DNA of 64,000 nt from positions 1 to 64,000 of the forward strand of contig CANPYM010000004.1 in the NCBI GenBank assembly GCA_947588685.1, in the 5' to 3' direction. Positions within the stretch are counted from its first letter, which is position 1. Every line of letters begins with the position of its first letter. The notes under the pieces are model-generated. The model did not search any database. It was given only the letters and a program-made list of their open reading frames with translations, and was not told the DNA's origin. This DNA comes from an uncultured Bacilli bacterium (lineage in GTDB: Bacteria > Bacillota_I > Bacilli_A > RF39 > UBA660). Below, piece by piece: positions 54,101 to 63,583 of this stretch. The position numbers and the translations under genes were made by a program.

Positions 54101-57100
54101 GAATATTTAGAGTGGTATAGTGAAAAGACTGATACTTCGGCTACCTTTGATGCTTCCGAGGAAGCACCAAGTGATGCAGATGATTATGTTATTGCTACGC
54201 GTCCTGGTGGTTTAAGAGTCGGCGATTTAGCGCAAAATCTAAGAGGTAAGACGAATAATGCAACCCAAACAGCTTATAATTATTATTTACCAACGATAAG
54301 TTCATCAACAAGTGGCTTTAAGACGCGCGATAATAATGTTATTATTAATATTTTCTTAGGAAATAATGGTCGTTTGGATGTTAATGATTCTCTTATGATG
54401 ATTGCTAAAGAAGTAAAGACTGATACATTCAGTGAAAAGACTATCGATAGATCACGTGATTATCAATTTGAAGTTAAAATTGATGGCCATGAAGGGGATT
54501 ATAGTGCGATTAAAATGTATAAAAACCCTTATAGTAATGAATGGCAACTTCGCCTTAGTACCATTGATATCCTAACTGATAATGATGGTTTCTTACAAGA
54601 TAAGGATACGAAGTTATATGTTTATGAAGATGGTGGCCAACAGTATTACGTTTATATCGGTGATAATGAAATAGATGGTGATACCGGTGGCGATGATGTT
54701 TTTAGAGTATATTCAGCTCCTGATAATGATAATCACATTGAACTAACGAAATCGGGAATGACAACTTATGTAACCGATCCAAATACGATTGATGGCGCTA
54801 CTGCATTAAATAAATATAAAGCGGTTGATGATAATCATACTTTAGGCTCAATTGATTTTTGGATTGATAAAGTATACTTAATTCCAACCAATATTGTTGA
54901 TGAAAAAACTTGGAATCATTCATTAGAAGGTTATAAAACATTAACAGAGTTTGTTGTGGCACATTTGGATTCTATGAAAAAGGGTGTTGATGAATTAACA
55001 ACATCATATAAAACAGAAACAACATATTTAACAACGACCCTTAAATTTGGTTATACTGCTCAAAACAAACCAGAAACAAAACCAAATAGTTGGACCGATG
55101 ATGAATGGGATAGTCAAAAAGAACATATTGCTAAATTAGTTTTAAAAGATAATGAAGGGATTATGTTATCAGGACTAAAATCCGGCGTAAACTATGAGAC
55201 TGTAGAAGAGATAACAAATAAAGATAATAAAGAAGGATATTATTTTGAAGAGATTAAACTAGGTGAAGAAGATATGGCCACGATAACTGATAAGACGGTT
55301 AAAGGAAGAGTAAACGCAAATTATATTGATGAAGTAGAATACATTAACCGCTATTATGCACCGACTAGTTTAGCTATTAAAAAGACCGTTAGTGGTTTAT
55401 TAGGTGAGAAAGAAAAAGACTGGACGTTTGATCTTACTATTACCTTACCACCTTCTGCTGTCATTCTTGATAGTTATGATTATCATTATGATGTAATTGA
55501 TGGTGTTACAAAAAGAGCTGATGGTAAGATAACTTTTGAAAGTCTTACTGACAATCATTATTTAGCTCATCTATCTATTAAACATGGTGAGACACTTGTA
55601 ATTGAAGGTCTTCCTGAAGGAACAACCTATGAAGTTAGTGAAAATGATGCTAATCAGAATGGATATGTAACAACATCATTAAATGAAGTAGGTACACTAA
55701 GGCCTACTCAAACTGATGTAAGTTTTGAAAATAGTAAAATTGCTAAAAGCGATTTAACAATTACTAAAGAAGTTCAGGGCTTGTTAGGCGATAAAGAAAA
55801 AGAATGGGAATTTGAAGTTACTTTAAAGCCAAGCATAGAACAAGACTTCCCAACGAATTATGTCTATACTGGTACTAAGAATGGTACATTGGAATTAACT
55901 CCAAAAGAAGATGCTTATGTTGGTAAAATAACTTTGAAACACAATGATACAATTACTATTAAAGATATTCCTGAAAATACAACTTATGAAATAAAAGAGT
56001 TAGATGCTTCAAAGGATGGATACATTAGTAATGCTCAAAATGCAACCGGTCTTATCAAGGGCGAAGGCGTTTATGAAGTTCGCTTTACGAATATTAAATA
56101 TGAACGTCATAGTCTTACTATATCTAAAGAAGTAACTGGTAGCGCTGGTGATAAGAATAAAAATTGGAAGTTTAAAATCGTCTTCACACCAGATACAGAT
56201 GTCATTTTTGATAAAAGCTATCCATATGATGGTGGTACTTTAGAGCTAACGGAAAAAGATGGAAAGTATACAGGTGAAATAACTTTAAGACATAACGAGA
56301 GTATAACAATTAAAAATATTCCAGAACGAACTAATTATGACATTGAAGAAGTAGAAGCTAATGCAAACGATTATCAGACATTTATAACAGGTAATCAAAG
56401 TGGAATTATGAATGATGATGTGACCGTTAAATATACAAATCGTAAATTATCAAAACAAGATTTAACGATATCTAAAGAAGTAACGGGAGCATGGGCTAAT
56501 AAAGATAAAGAGTGGACTTTTACAGTTAAACTTACGCCTAGTAAAGATGTTTATCTAAATGGTTTTTATCATTATGAAGGCAGTAAAGAAGGCGAGATGG
56601 AGTTAACTAATAATTCGGGTATCTATACAGGTAAAATTACTTTAAAAAGTGGGGAGAGTATAACACTTAAAGAAATACCTGAAGGAACAGCTTACGAAGT
56701 TAGCGAAGATGACGCCAATACTGACGGGTATACGACAAGAGTAACAGGGGATACTAAAGGTGTATTAACTTTCAATACCCCAACGCCACATATAGCTTTT
56801 GAAAATATTAAATTATCAAAGCATAGTTTAACAATATCAAAAGAAGTAGCTGGTGGCGCCAGTGATCCTGATAAAGAATGGACTTTTAGCCTTACTTTAA
56901 CTAGTAAAGATGGTGTTACACTATTAGATAGCTATCCTATTTTAGGTGGTAATACAGCCAGTGAAGTAAGTGTTATTGATGAAAAACGTTTAACACTAGA
57001 AAAAGAAAGTGATACTAAAGCTAAAGCAACCTTTAAATTAAAGGGTGGTCAATCGATAACTATCAATGATTTACCAGAAGGTACAACTTATGAGGTTAAA

Positions 57101-58423
57101 GAACTAGAAGCCAATACTGAAGGCTATGACACTAGAATTACTGGTGATGAAAAAGGTGTTTTAGAAAATGTGGATACCAAGTCCGTTAAGTATGTTAACC
57201 ATAAAGCACTTAAATACGATCTATCTATTGGTAAAGTTGTAAAAGGTGGAGCTGGTGAAAAAGATGCATCTTGGACCTTTAATATTACATTGACACCAAT
57301 GGATGGGGAAGAACTATTAACTACTTATCTTGTTGAGGGTATTGAGCCAAGTCTTATCAGTTTAACCCGTACCGAAGATGGCTATAAAGGCTCATTATCA
57401 TTAAAACATGGTGATACAGCAACGATTAAAGGTATACCTGAAAATACGGGTTTTAAAATTGAAGAAGAAGAAGCCAATAAAAATGGATATATAACTGAAG
57501 TAAATAACCCTAATACAGGTATACTAGATAAGCAGTTAGATCCAATAATCTTTACTAATACTAAACTAGCTAAATATAATTTAACAATTGTTAAAACTGT
57601 TAAAGGTAATTTGGGTGACAAAGATAAAGAGTGGACCTTTAAAGTTTTATTAACCCCACCAACAATTAAAGATTTAGATAAAGAATATGCTTACACTAAA
57701 GAAGATGCTCACGGAACTAATTTAGATGGTAAGATGTCTTTAAATAAAGTATCAGATCATTATGAGGGTGAGATAAGCATAAAAGATCAAGAAAAAATAA
57801 CCATTAAAGATTTGCCAGAAGGAGCGACATATCAAGTTGTGGAACAAGGTGCTGAAGATGATGGTTATAAGGTAGCCACCGGTAACGATAATGGTATTTT
57901 AAATGATCATCAAATGGTAAAAGTTACTAATACCAAAGTTTCATATCATGATTTGCAAATTGAATCGCATTTAAAGGGTAATAATTCAGATCCTGAAATC
58001 GAATGGGATGTTGAAGTAACATTAACACCATCTTCTGATAGTGGATTAGAAGATAGTTATGTATGGGTTGATGATGATGGTGTATCACATCTTCTTCCAT
58101 TAACACCAAACGATGATGGAACTTATACAGGCCACTTATCTTTAAAAGGTAATAGTCATGGAACAATTAAGGATTTACCATATGGAACAACCTATGAAGT
58201 TAAAGTTCAAAATGCTAATCAAGACGGTCATAAGACAACCATTGATGAGAATAGTGGTGTTTTATCAGAAAATATGGAGGTTACTTTTACAAATGAGCGT
58301 AATTTGAAAATACCAAATACCTTAGATGATATTATGAAATATATAATTATCTTTGTTATGGCTCTAATAATTAGTAGCTGTGGTCTATATTTATATTTAC
58401 AAAAAAGAGGAACTAACAATTAA
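51188..58423 (+). CDS. Giant cell-surface adhesin: VWA domain plus eight Cna_B-like repeats
   Basis: 2411 aa. N-terminal signal segment at 12-34. VWA domain from about 125 with MIDAS DLSSS (Asp136) and IFIMTDGGS. A middle region of about 800 residues is unrecognised. Eight repeats of about 110-125 aa run from about 1395 to 2370, each starting like LTISKEVTGSAGDKNK-W and containing ITIK-IPEGTTYEV-E. The C-terminal IPNTLDD, hydrophobic helix and KRG tail look like a variant sorting signal. Probably a cell-wall-linked pilin-tip or adhesin protein. Confidence 0.85.
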   Translation: MLKRRKIKRKWINISLAILLVALILTGTGIVVNVTNFLSGQKLSGNNFGNRLVDPNTMDSYKDELLNDKNGSRYAGRIWSDKTTLLDKVDLDMETDGISKTINGNSEFIQVFSTLGSSEQKVDVIKNPLDLVIAIDLSSSMGRDSVDDGWTPEDQNIRLSHSRIYATVQAVNEAIDALMEKNPENRIAVIGYGANATVLLPLGQYKRNEKADYITIEGLRSVFGDNPNADGKFTYQADCFFELSINALKKNGNTYDPIQKKITNHPDVVSGNGAQETIGFLTNMQGGIYLGLNELTSTEEATYTTEQNGKRITIARIPAIFIMTDGGSNFAFRKEGDNPKIPDNKGDEWYNVYIPEPSLADQYIYFGYPDANASGVLYSNDSSIDGAPGIILENLLTSSYMKLKVEKHYTALQKKAGISDAKAKLNVQTIGVDLKDTPAWARSRLYISLDPENYFKEDLTTDNDKFLSETEIETVMKDTLDSWNILKQKQSTKVKIGFMQKPKDPDKYINIAPIPEEGIGSGEEKITMDEVIENINYADNFSDISSNGGQLEQLFLNVIQNLDGEASSPISGTNEAGVSDSLMYSDPMGKYMEIKRNGLTIDGEKYDMSLLLFGKLHNMRKAAVYDYTFNSTHRGPNHNSDDMALGFTSGWYDKEGNYLEDGGSWDKGDTYYADVTQVQKYIPTLDESSNITPKQKKTIYTLYSFVDKEDEEQINPSYEDESVKYKVNDIRVWTEYTGNYVDEDPSANPNLGFDEALYVNIPTTALPLQMVKLYVESDGSISDYQTNLNNYIASTPLRLFYSVGVSSQVMTEDGLDLDLAKINQEYIQKNKVNDTIRFYANYYSNTKYDGYLTDTEVERTRGDASVSFSPSATNRYYTYQKPLPLYEMAISDIPDENGLYKSLELGTKEEYELFKSTHKTISNSSSFDDNKWYYIVVDYYMPGKSEAMHLAVPREGKEFGSGIGDGTIKKGEYLEWYSEKTDTSATFDASEEAPSDADDYVIATRPGGLRVGDLAQNLRGKTNNATQTAYNYYLPTISSSTSGFKTRDNNVIINIFLGNNGRLDVNDSLMMIAKEVKTDTFSEKTIDRSRDYQFEVKIDGHEGDYSAIKMYKNPYSNEWQLRLSTIDILTDNDGFLQDKDTKLYVYEDGGQQYYVYIGDNEIDGDTGGDDVFRVYSAPDNDNHIELTKSGMTTYVTDPNTIDGATALNKYKAVDDNHTLGSIDFWIDKVYLIPTNIVDEKTWNHSLEGYKTLTEFVVAHLDSMKKGVDELTTSYKTETTYLTTTLKFGYTAQNKPETKPNSWTDDEWDSQKEHIAKLVLKDNEGIMLSGLKSGVNYETVEEITNKDNKEGYYFEEIKLGEEDMATITDKTVKGRVNANYIDEVEYINRYYAPTSLAIKKTVSGLLGEKEKDWTFDLTITLPPSAVILDSYDYHYDVIDGVTKRADGKITFESLTDNHYLAHLSIKHGETLVIEGLPEGTTYEVSENDANQNGYVTTSLNEVGTLRPTQTDVSFENSKIAKSDLTITKEVQGLLGDKEKEWEFEVTLKPSIEQDFPTNYVYTGTKNGTLELTPKEDAYVGKITLKHNDTITIKDIPENTTYEIKELDASKDGYISNAQNATGLIKGEGVYEVRFTNIKYERHSLTISKEVTGSAGDKNKNWKFKIVFTPDTDVIFDKSYPYDGGTLELTEKDGKYTGEITLRHNESITIKNIPERTNYDIEEVEANANDYQTFITGNQSGIMNDDVTVKYTNRKLSKQDLTISKEVTGAWANKDKEWTFTVKLTPSKDVYLNGFYHYEGSKEGEMELTNNSGIYTGKITLKSGESITLKEIPEGTAYEVSEDDANTDGYTTRVTGDTKGVLTFNTPTPHIAFENIKLSKHSLTISKEVAGGASDPDKEWTFSLTLTSKDGVTLLDSYPILGGNTASEVSVIDEKRLTLEKESDTKAKATFKLKGGQSITINDLPEGTTYEVKELEANTEGYDTRITGDEKGVLENVDTKSVKYVNHKALKYDLSIGKVVKGGAGEKDASWTFNITLTPMDGEELLTTYLVEGIEPSLISLTRTEDGYKGSLSLKHGDTATIKGIPENTGFKIEEEEANKNGYITEVNNPNTGILDKQLDPIIFTNTKLAKYNLTIVKTVKGNLGDKDKEWTFKVLLTPPTIKDLDKEYAYTKEDAHGTNLDGKMSLNKVSDHYEGEISIKDQEKITIKDLPEGATYQVVEQGAEDDGYKVATGNDNGILNDHQMVKVTNTKVSYHDLQIESHLKGNNSDPEIEWDVEVTLTPSSDSGLEDSYVWVDDDGVSHLLPLTPNDDGTYTGHLSLKGNSHGTIKDLPYGTTYEVKVQNANQDGHKTTIDENSGVLSENMEVTFTNERNLKIPNTLDDIMKYIIIFVMALIISSCGLYLYLQKRGTNN
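55370..58303 (+). repeat. Eight tandem Cna_B-like domain repeats in the adhesin
   Basis: Repeat starts at about residues 1395, 1520, 1640, 1756, 1877, 2015, 2134 and 2255, recognised by L-T-I-x-K-x-V-x-G and E-W-T-F-x-V-x-L-T-P. They are diverged from one another. Each has a conserved Lys in the first strand and Glu in the EGTTYEV turn, compatible with isopeptide-type cross-links. The bond is inferred. Boundaries are approximate. Confidence 0.7.
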
Positions 58424-58435
58424 GTTCCTTTTTTA
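58403..58435 (+). terminator. Adhesin gene terminator
   Basis: AGGAACT / AGTTCCT stem overlapping the stop codon, followed by T6. It also abuts the end of the convergent small membrane protein gene. Confidence 0.7.
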
Positions 58436-58810
58436 AATATTTGGATTTTCGACATCTGCTAGCGTTTCTGTCGAAGATAAAGAAATAACATATAGAGCAA
58501 TAACTTCGGAGATAACCACTAAAATTGAGGCAGCTATCTGTAATTCATAACTTTTAAGACTATCGCCTCTTTTTTTAGCGATATTATATAACTGATAGTT
58601 GATATATAAAAAGAAGACGCCGGATAGTAAAATGACGACGCGATTAAAAGTTGTTAACTTTAAAGTATTTTTATTACTTAAGATCTTTGGGCGCTTTTGT
58701 AAACCTCGCTTTTGATTATAAGTGATGACAATCGCAATGATTGTTGTAACAATTGATATAACAAGGGTTATAATTTGGTAGTTAACATACTTAATTTCTT
58801 CTTCCTTCAT
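58433..58810 (-). CDS. Small three-helix membrane protein, unknown
   Basis: 125 aa. Hydrophobic segments at about 10-30, 52-72 and 88-110 with a basic loop (QKRGLQKRPKIL). No recognised family. Convergent with the adhesin and divergent from lepA. GAAGGAAGAAG-like purine tract before the ATG. Confidence 0.65.
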   Translation of the reverse strand: MKEEEIKYVNYQIITLVISIVTTIIAIVITYNQKRGLQKRPKILSNKNTLKLTTFNRVVILLSGVFFLYINYQLYNIAKKRGDSLKSYELQIAASILVVISEVIALYVISLSSTETLADVENPNI

Positions 58811-58854
58811 AATACAATATATGTTTTTTATGATATAATAACTATGGTGGTTTG

Positions 58855-60654
58855 ATGAAACAGAATAATATTAGAAATTTCTCAATCATTGCGCATATCG
58901 ACCATGGTAAAAGTACCTTAGCTGATCGTATCCTTGAAAAAACGGGAACGATTAGTCAAAGAGAAATGAAAGATCAATTACTTGATAGTATGGATATTGA
59001 AAGAGAACGTGGTATTACTATTAAGTTAAACGCTGTCAGGTTAAAATATAATTATAAAGGTGAAGATTATATCCTTCATCTTATTGACACTCCAGGTCAT
59101 GTTGATTTTACCTATGAAGTATCTAGATCGCTTGCGGCTTGTGAAGGAGCTTTATTAGTTGTTGATGCAGCTCAAGGAATTGAAGCTCAAACCCTAGCTA
59201 ATTTATATCAAGCCTTAGATAACAATTTAACGATTATTCCAGTTATTAATAAAATTGATTTACCTAATGCTGATATTGCTAAAGTCACAGCTGAGCTTGT
59301 TAACACTATCGGTTTTGATGAAGATGAAATTATTTTAGTTAGTGCGAAGACCGGTGTTGGGGTTGATGAGTTATTAGCGTCTATCATTGAGCGTATTCCT
59401 GCCCCTAAAGGGAATAATGATGAAGCTTTGCAGGCTTTAATTTTTGATAGTTATTTTGATGCCTACCGGGGCATTGTAACCCTTGTTAGAGTTATTAATG
59501 GTCATATTAAAGTTGGCGATAAAATAAAAATGATGGCGACTAATGCCAGTTATGATGTAACAGAACTAGGCTTTAATAGTCCTTATGAACATAAAGTTGA
59601 TACCCTTTTAGCGGGTGAGGTTGGTTATTTATGCGCTAGTATTAAAAGTATTGAAGACGTTAAAGTTGGCGATACGATTACGCTAGATGCTAACCCTGCT
59701 AAAAAACCGCTAGCTGGTTATAAACCAATGAAATCGATGGTTTTTTGTGGATTATATCCAATTGAATCAAGCAAGTTTCCACTTCTAAGAGAAGCTTTAG
59801 AAAAATTAAAACTAAATGATGCCTCTTTGTCTTTTGAGCCGGAAACGTCTCAAGCATTGGGATTCGGTTTTCGATGTGGTTTCTTAGGATTACTGCATAT
59901 GGAAATCATTGAAGAAAGACTAGAGCGCGAGTTTAATATTGAACTAATTGCGACGAGCCCATCAGTTGTGTATGAAGTTGAATTAACAGATAAAACACTA
60001 GTGATGGTTGATAGTCCAGCTAAACTTCCAGACCGGGCTAGAATTGCCGAAATAAGAGAACCTTATATTAAGACCAATATTTTTGTTCCTAGTGAATATA
60101 TTGGACCAATTATGGAGTTATGTCAAAATAAACGGGGTAATTATTTATCAATGGAATATCTTGATGCGACTAGAGTTAATATTCATTATGAGATACCTTT
60201 ATCAGAAATTGTGTATGATTTTTTTGATAAATTAAAAAGTTATACCAAAGGGTATGCTTCATTTGACTATGAATTAGTTGGCTATAAACCAAGTAATCTT
60301 GTTAAAATGGATATATTATTAAATGGGGAAGCGGTTGATGCTTTAAGTACCATTGTCCATAAGGATTTCGCTTATAAAAGAGGTAAGGCTATTGTCGAAA
60401 GCTTAAGAAAACTTATCCCAAGACAACAGTTTGAAATACCTATTCAAGCAGTTATTGGGACTAAAGCTATTGCGCGGGCTGACATTAAAGCGATGCGTAA
60501 AAATGTCTTAGCTAAATGTTATGGCGGCGATGTATCTCGTAAAAGAAAATTACTAGAAAAACAAAAAGAAGGAAAGAAACGAATGAAGATGGTTGGCAGT
60601 GTTGAAGTGCCACAAGAAGCATTCTTATCTGTCCTTAGTATGGAAGATGAATAG
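58855..60654 (+). CDS. lepA: Elongation factor 4 (LepA)
   Basis: 599 aa. G1 [10 protein letters not shown]2 RERGITIK, G3 DTPGHVDF and G4 NKIDLP are intact, and the LepA-specific C-terminal domain follows ([43 protein letters not shown]). It acts on stalled or mistranslocated ribosomes. ATG at 58855 preferred over the preceding TTG, since GGTGG lies upstream. First of a lepA, multi-HTH, hemW operon. Confidence 0.97.
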   Translation: MKQNNIRNFSIIAHIDHGKSTLADRILEKTGTISQREMKDQLLDSMDIERERGITIKLNAVRLKYNYKGEDYILHLIDTPGHVDFTYEVSRSLAACEGALLVVDAAQGIEAQTLANLYQALDNNLTIIPVINKIDLPNADIAKVTAELVNTIGFDEDEIILVSAKTGVGVDELLASIIERIPAPKGNNDEALQALIFDSYFDAYRGIVTLVRVINGHIKVGDKIKMMATNASYDVTELGFNSPYEHKVDTLLAGEVGYLCASIKSIEDVKVGDTITLDANPAKKPLAGYKPMKSMVFCGLYPIESSKFPLLREALEKLKLNDASLSFEPETSQALGFGFRCGFLGLLHMEIIEERLEREFNIELIATSPSVVYEVELTDKTLVMVDSPAKLPDRARIAEIREPYIKTNIFVPSEYIGPIMELCQNKRGNYLSMEYLDATRVNIHYEIPLSEIVYDFFDKLKSYTKGYASFDYELVGYKPSNLVKMDILLNGEAVDALSTIVHKDFAYKRGKAIVESLRKLIPRQQFEIPIQAVIGTKAIARADIKAMRKNVLAKCYGGDVSRKRKLLEKQKEGKKRMKMVGSVEVPQEAFLSVLSMEDE

Positions 60655-60667
60655 AAGGAGTTAGAAG

Positions 60668-62380
60668 ATGGAAAAGAAATTAACGGAACAAGATGTTGTC
60701 AATGACTTTTTAAATAATGATTATACACCGGCGGAATTAGCTAGGTATTATGATAAAGTCTTCTTCCCGGGAAGATTAAGTGCTAAAACAATTAGTTCCA
60801 TTTTAAAGACGAGTTTATATGCGAAAGAACATAAAGATGAAATTGCTGCTAAGATGGCCTCTTTAAGTAAAAGAGTCAATAGTGGTAATACGGTAACAGT
60901 AGAAGAAGTATATCGCCGAATTGATCAAGAATTAAGTAAGATTGTTCACGATGAAAGTCTTATTAATAAACATAATATTATGATGTTACGTTGTACATAT
61001 CTTTATATTAGTGGTTATAATTATGCGGAAATATCAAAGATTTTATATTTATCTAAATCAACGGTTTCTAAATATATTGGTGAGGTCTTATCTGCTGGAT
61101 TACTTAATGAGATTACTAAATCTTTACTTCAAGATCGTCGTCAAGATAAGGGTAAATATAATCCAAATCATCTAAATGAAGCTATTTTAAAAGTTGTCAA
61201 AACATTTATTGAAACTGGTGGTGATTATAAAAAAACTATTCAAATTAGTGGTATATCTGATCGAACCTTAACGAGATACTTAGCTCATCCGGAATTAAAA
61301 AGTATTATCGGCGATGAAGCTTTTGAGCAAGTTAAAAGACTTGTTCGACAAAGAAACGTCGAGCAGGCTCACCGCGCTACGGAAGTATCGATGCGAAACC
61401 AAAATATTCGTACGGCTTTAGCTAAAGCTAAAACACGTAGTAAAAGTCGTCAAGTTTTAGAACTTATGTTATTAGATGGCTTAACCGATCTTAAAAAAAT
61501 AGCAGCTTTAGTAGATGTTCCTGAAAGTTATATTTTAAGATTATTAGATAAAACTGAAGAAATAGAATATACATATGGCGAATACGTCTATCAAGAACTT
61601 TTAATATATAAGAAATCTTTACCAAAAAAGGATATCAATCCTTATGATGATACTAAATTAGATTTAATTAAAGCATATTTAGGTAGCAGGTATCGTTTAG
61701 ATGACTTTATGTATGAATATCATCTAGGTACCGAAAACTTACGACAATATTTCTTTGGTAGTGGCAATCCTACTTCTGCTAGTCCCGAAGAGTGGGAAAC
61801 GTTAAAAGGATTGGTTGATAATCACATTTCAGAAGTAACTACTATTTATAAACGTTGTCCTCGTGATAAAAGGGTTATTGATCGCTTTGATTTAGTAGCT
61901 ATAGCTGATGAGAAAACTTTCTATGTTACTGATACCGAGTATAAATTGCTTAATAATGTTGCTATGTATTTTGCCTGTGATGGCAATTTAGGACTATGTG
62001 CGGAAAAGTATCATGTCAACTATGCTTTTGCATACAATAGTTTATCCTCACCAATTCTTCAAGTTCTTTTATCAGATGATGCTTACCATCGTTTGCAGAC
62101 ATATTTAAAATATGAAGATATTATTACTTCCGCCGAACATTTAGCTAATAAAAGAGATTTACTTCGTTTGGTAGTAACGTCTTTAAACAATAATAAAGAT
62201 GATGTGGCTAAAACTCTTGATACTTTTGATATGCCCGTTGAGGTATTAAAACGGTTATTAAAAGATGATGTCGCAACCCAATTATATGCTTCTGAAGCTG
62301 TAGCGCAACTATTAGAACGCGTTGATGCTTATGAGGCATCTCTTAAGGCTAAAGCTAATTCTAAGGAAAAACAAAGATGA
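60668..62380 (+). CDS. Multi-helix-turn-helix protein of unknown function
   Basis: 570 aa. Several helix-turn-helix-like units are visible: YISGYNYAEISKILYLSKSTVSKYI (about 115-140), a second around 180-210 (ISGISDRTLTRYLAHPEL), a third around 270-290 (DLKKIAALVDVPESYILRLL) and perhaps a fourth near 510 (DVAKTLDTFDMPVEVLKRLL). The first resembles SpoIIID/sigma-region-4-type HTHs. A repetitive DNA-binding protein is inferred. It overlaps hemW by 4 nt (ATGA) and follows lepA by 13 nt. Confidence 0.65.
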   Translation: MEKKLTEQDVVNDFLNNDYTPAELARYYDKVFFPGRLSAKTISSILKTSLYAKEHKDEIAAKMASLSKRVNSGNTVTVEEVYRRIDQELSKIVHDESLINKHNIMMLRCTYLYISGYNYAEISKILYLSKSTVSKYIGEVLSAGLLNEITKSLLQDRRQDKGKYNPNHLNEAILKVVKTFIETGGDYKKTIQISGISDRTLTRYLAHPELKSIIGDEAFEQVKRLVRQRNVEQAHRATEVSMRNQNIRTALAKAKTRSKSRQVLELMLLDGLTDLKKIAALVDVPESYILRLLDKTEEIEYTYGEYVYQELLIYKKSLPKKDINPYDDTKLDLIKAYLGSRYRLDDFMYEYHLGTENLRQYFFGSGNPTSASPEEWETLKGLVDNHISEVTTIYKRCPRDKRVIDRFDLVAIADEKTFYVTDTEYKLLNNVAMYFACDGNLGLCAEKYHVNYAFAYNSLSSPILQVLLSDDAYHRLQTYLKYEDIITSAEHLANKRDLLRLVVTSLNNNKDDVAKTLDTFDMPVEVLKRLLKDDVATQLYASEAVAQLLERVDAYEASLKAKANSKEKQR

Positions 62381-63465
62381 TTAAAGCGTGTTATATCCAT
62401 ATTCCTTTTTGTAATGATATATGTACATACTGTGATTTTTGTAAGTATTATTATCATAAACCTTGGATTTCTAAGTATTTAGATGCTTTAGAAAAAGAAA
62501 TAGATACGTTTTATAAAGGGGAAGAACTAGGCTCTATCTATATTGGTGGGGGAACACCTAGTTCTTTATCTTTAGATGAATTAAAACGTCTTTTAATGAT
62601 AACGAAGAAATTGCAAAGGAAAGATGTGGAATTTACTTTTGAAGCTAATATTGAATCTTTAGATGAAGATAAAGTTAAACTTTTAAAAGAATATGGTGTT
62701 AACCGCATCAGTATTGGTGTTCAAACATTTAATCCTAAATACATTCATTTCTTAAATCGTCATCATACGAAAGATATGGTCAAAGAAAAAATCTTAATGA
62801 TTAAGAAGTATATTACCAATATTAATATTGATCTTATCTATGCTATACCGGGGGAGACACTAGAGGAATTAAAAGAAGATATAGATACTTTTTTAAGCCT
62901 AGATATTCCCCATATTTCAACATATTCTTTAATAATTGAAGATCATACGGCTTTAGCAAACCAACAAATAAAGCCTATTAGTGAGGACGTGGACTTTGCT
63001 ATGTATCAGTTAATATGTTCATCATTATCTAATTATGAACATTATGAAATTAGCAATTTTGGTATTCCTTCCAAACATAATCTTACCTATTGGAATAATG
63101 AAGAATATTATGGCTTTGGCCTTGGTGCGAGTGGTTATGAAGGAAATATTCGCTATACAAACACGAGGAGTTTAAAGCATTACCTAGCGTCTTGTTATCG
63201 CTATCAAAAAGAAGAGTTATCTTTTAATACGATGGTTGAAAATGCTTTTATCCTAGGTCTAAGAAAAATAGCTGGCATTAATAAACAAGAGTTTCAAAAA
63301 AGATACAACATTGATATGACTAAATTACCTAACGTTAAAAAGTTAAAAGAAGAAGGTCATCTATTAGAAGATGAAAATACGATTAAAATTAATCCTAAAG
63401 ATATCTATATAAGTAATGATATCTTAATTGATTTTTTAGATTTTAACTACGAAGAGTATCGTTAA
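62377..63465 (+). CDS. hemW: Heme chaperone HemW / radical SAM protein
   Basis: 362 aa, HemN-like. The radical SAM cluster CNDICTYC (C-x3-C-x2-C) is followed by DFCK, then IGGGTPSSL, the VNRISIGVQTFNPK segment and a C-terminal HemN_C domain ending ISNDILIDFL. Although once annotated as coproporphyrinogen oxidase, the single cluster and short N-terminus fit HemW. Its position after lepA is conserved in Firmicutes. Start overlaps the previous gene. Confidence 0.92.
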   Translation: MIKACYIHIPFCNDICTYCDFCKYYYHKPWISKYLDALEKEIDTFYKGEELGSIYIGGGTPSSLSLDELKRLLMITKKLQRKDVEFTFEANIESLDEDKVKLLKEYGVNRISIGVQTFNPKYIHFLNRHHTKDMVKEKILMIKKYITNINIDLIYAIPGETLEELKEDIDTFLSLDIPHISTYSLIIEDHTALANQQIKPISEDVDFAMYQLICSSLSNYEHYEISNFGIPSKHNLTYWNNEEYYGFGLGASGYEGNIRYTNTRSLKHYLASCYRYQKEELSFNTMVENAFILGLRKIAGINKQEFQKRYNIDMTKLPNVKKLKEEGHLLEDENTIKINPKDIYISNDILIDFLDFNYEEYR

Positions 63466-63499
63466 GCCATTGAAAATAAAGGGATATTTGATAATGATA

Positions 63500-63527
63500 A
63501 AAACTATTTTAAATAGTTTTTATTTTT
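63500..63527 (+). terminator. Terminator of the lepA-hemW operon
   Basis: AAAACTA / TAGTTTT stem with A/T loop and T-rich tail. Confidence 0.65.
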
Positions 63528-63530
63528 ATA

Positions 63531-63560
63531 TTGACAAGTGTACATCAGACGCATTATAAT
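63531..63560 (+). promoter_or_regulatory. thyX promoter
   Basis: TTGACA (63531-63536), 18-bp spacer, TATAAT (63555-63560). Confidence 0.75.
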
Positions 63561-63583
63561 AATTTTAGAAAGTAGATGAACAT

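Noticed and set aside
57927-58166. Minus-strand frame inside the adhesin
   Set aside because: Low-complexity His/Leu/Tyr translation, an antisense artefact of the repeat region.
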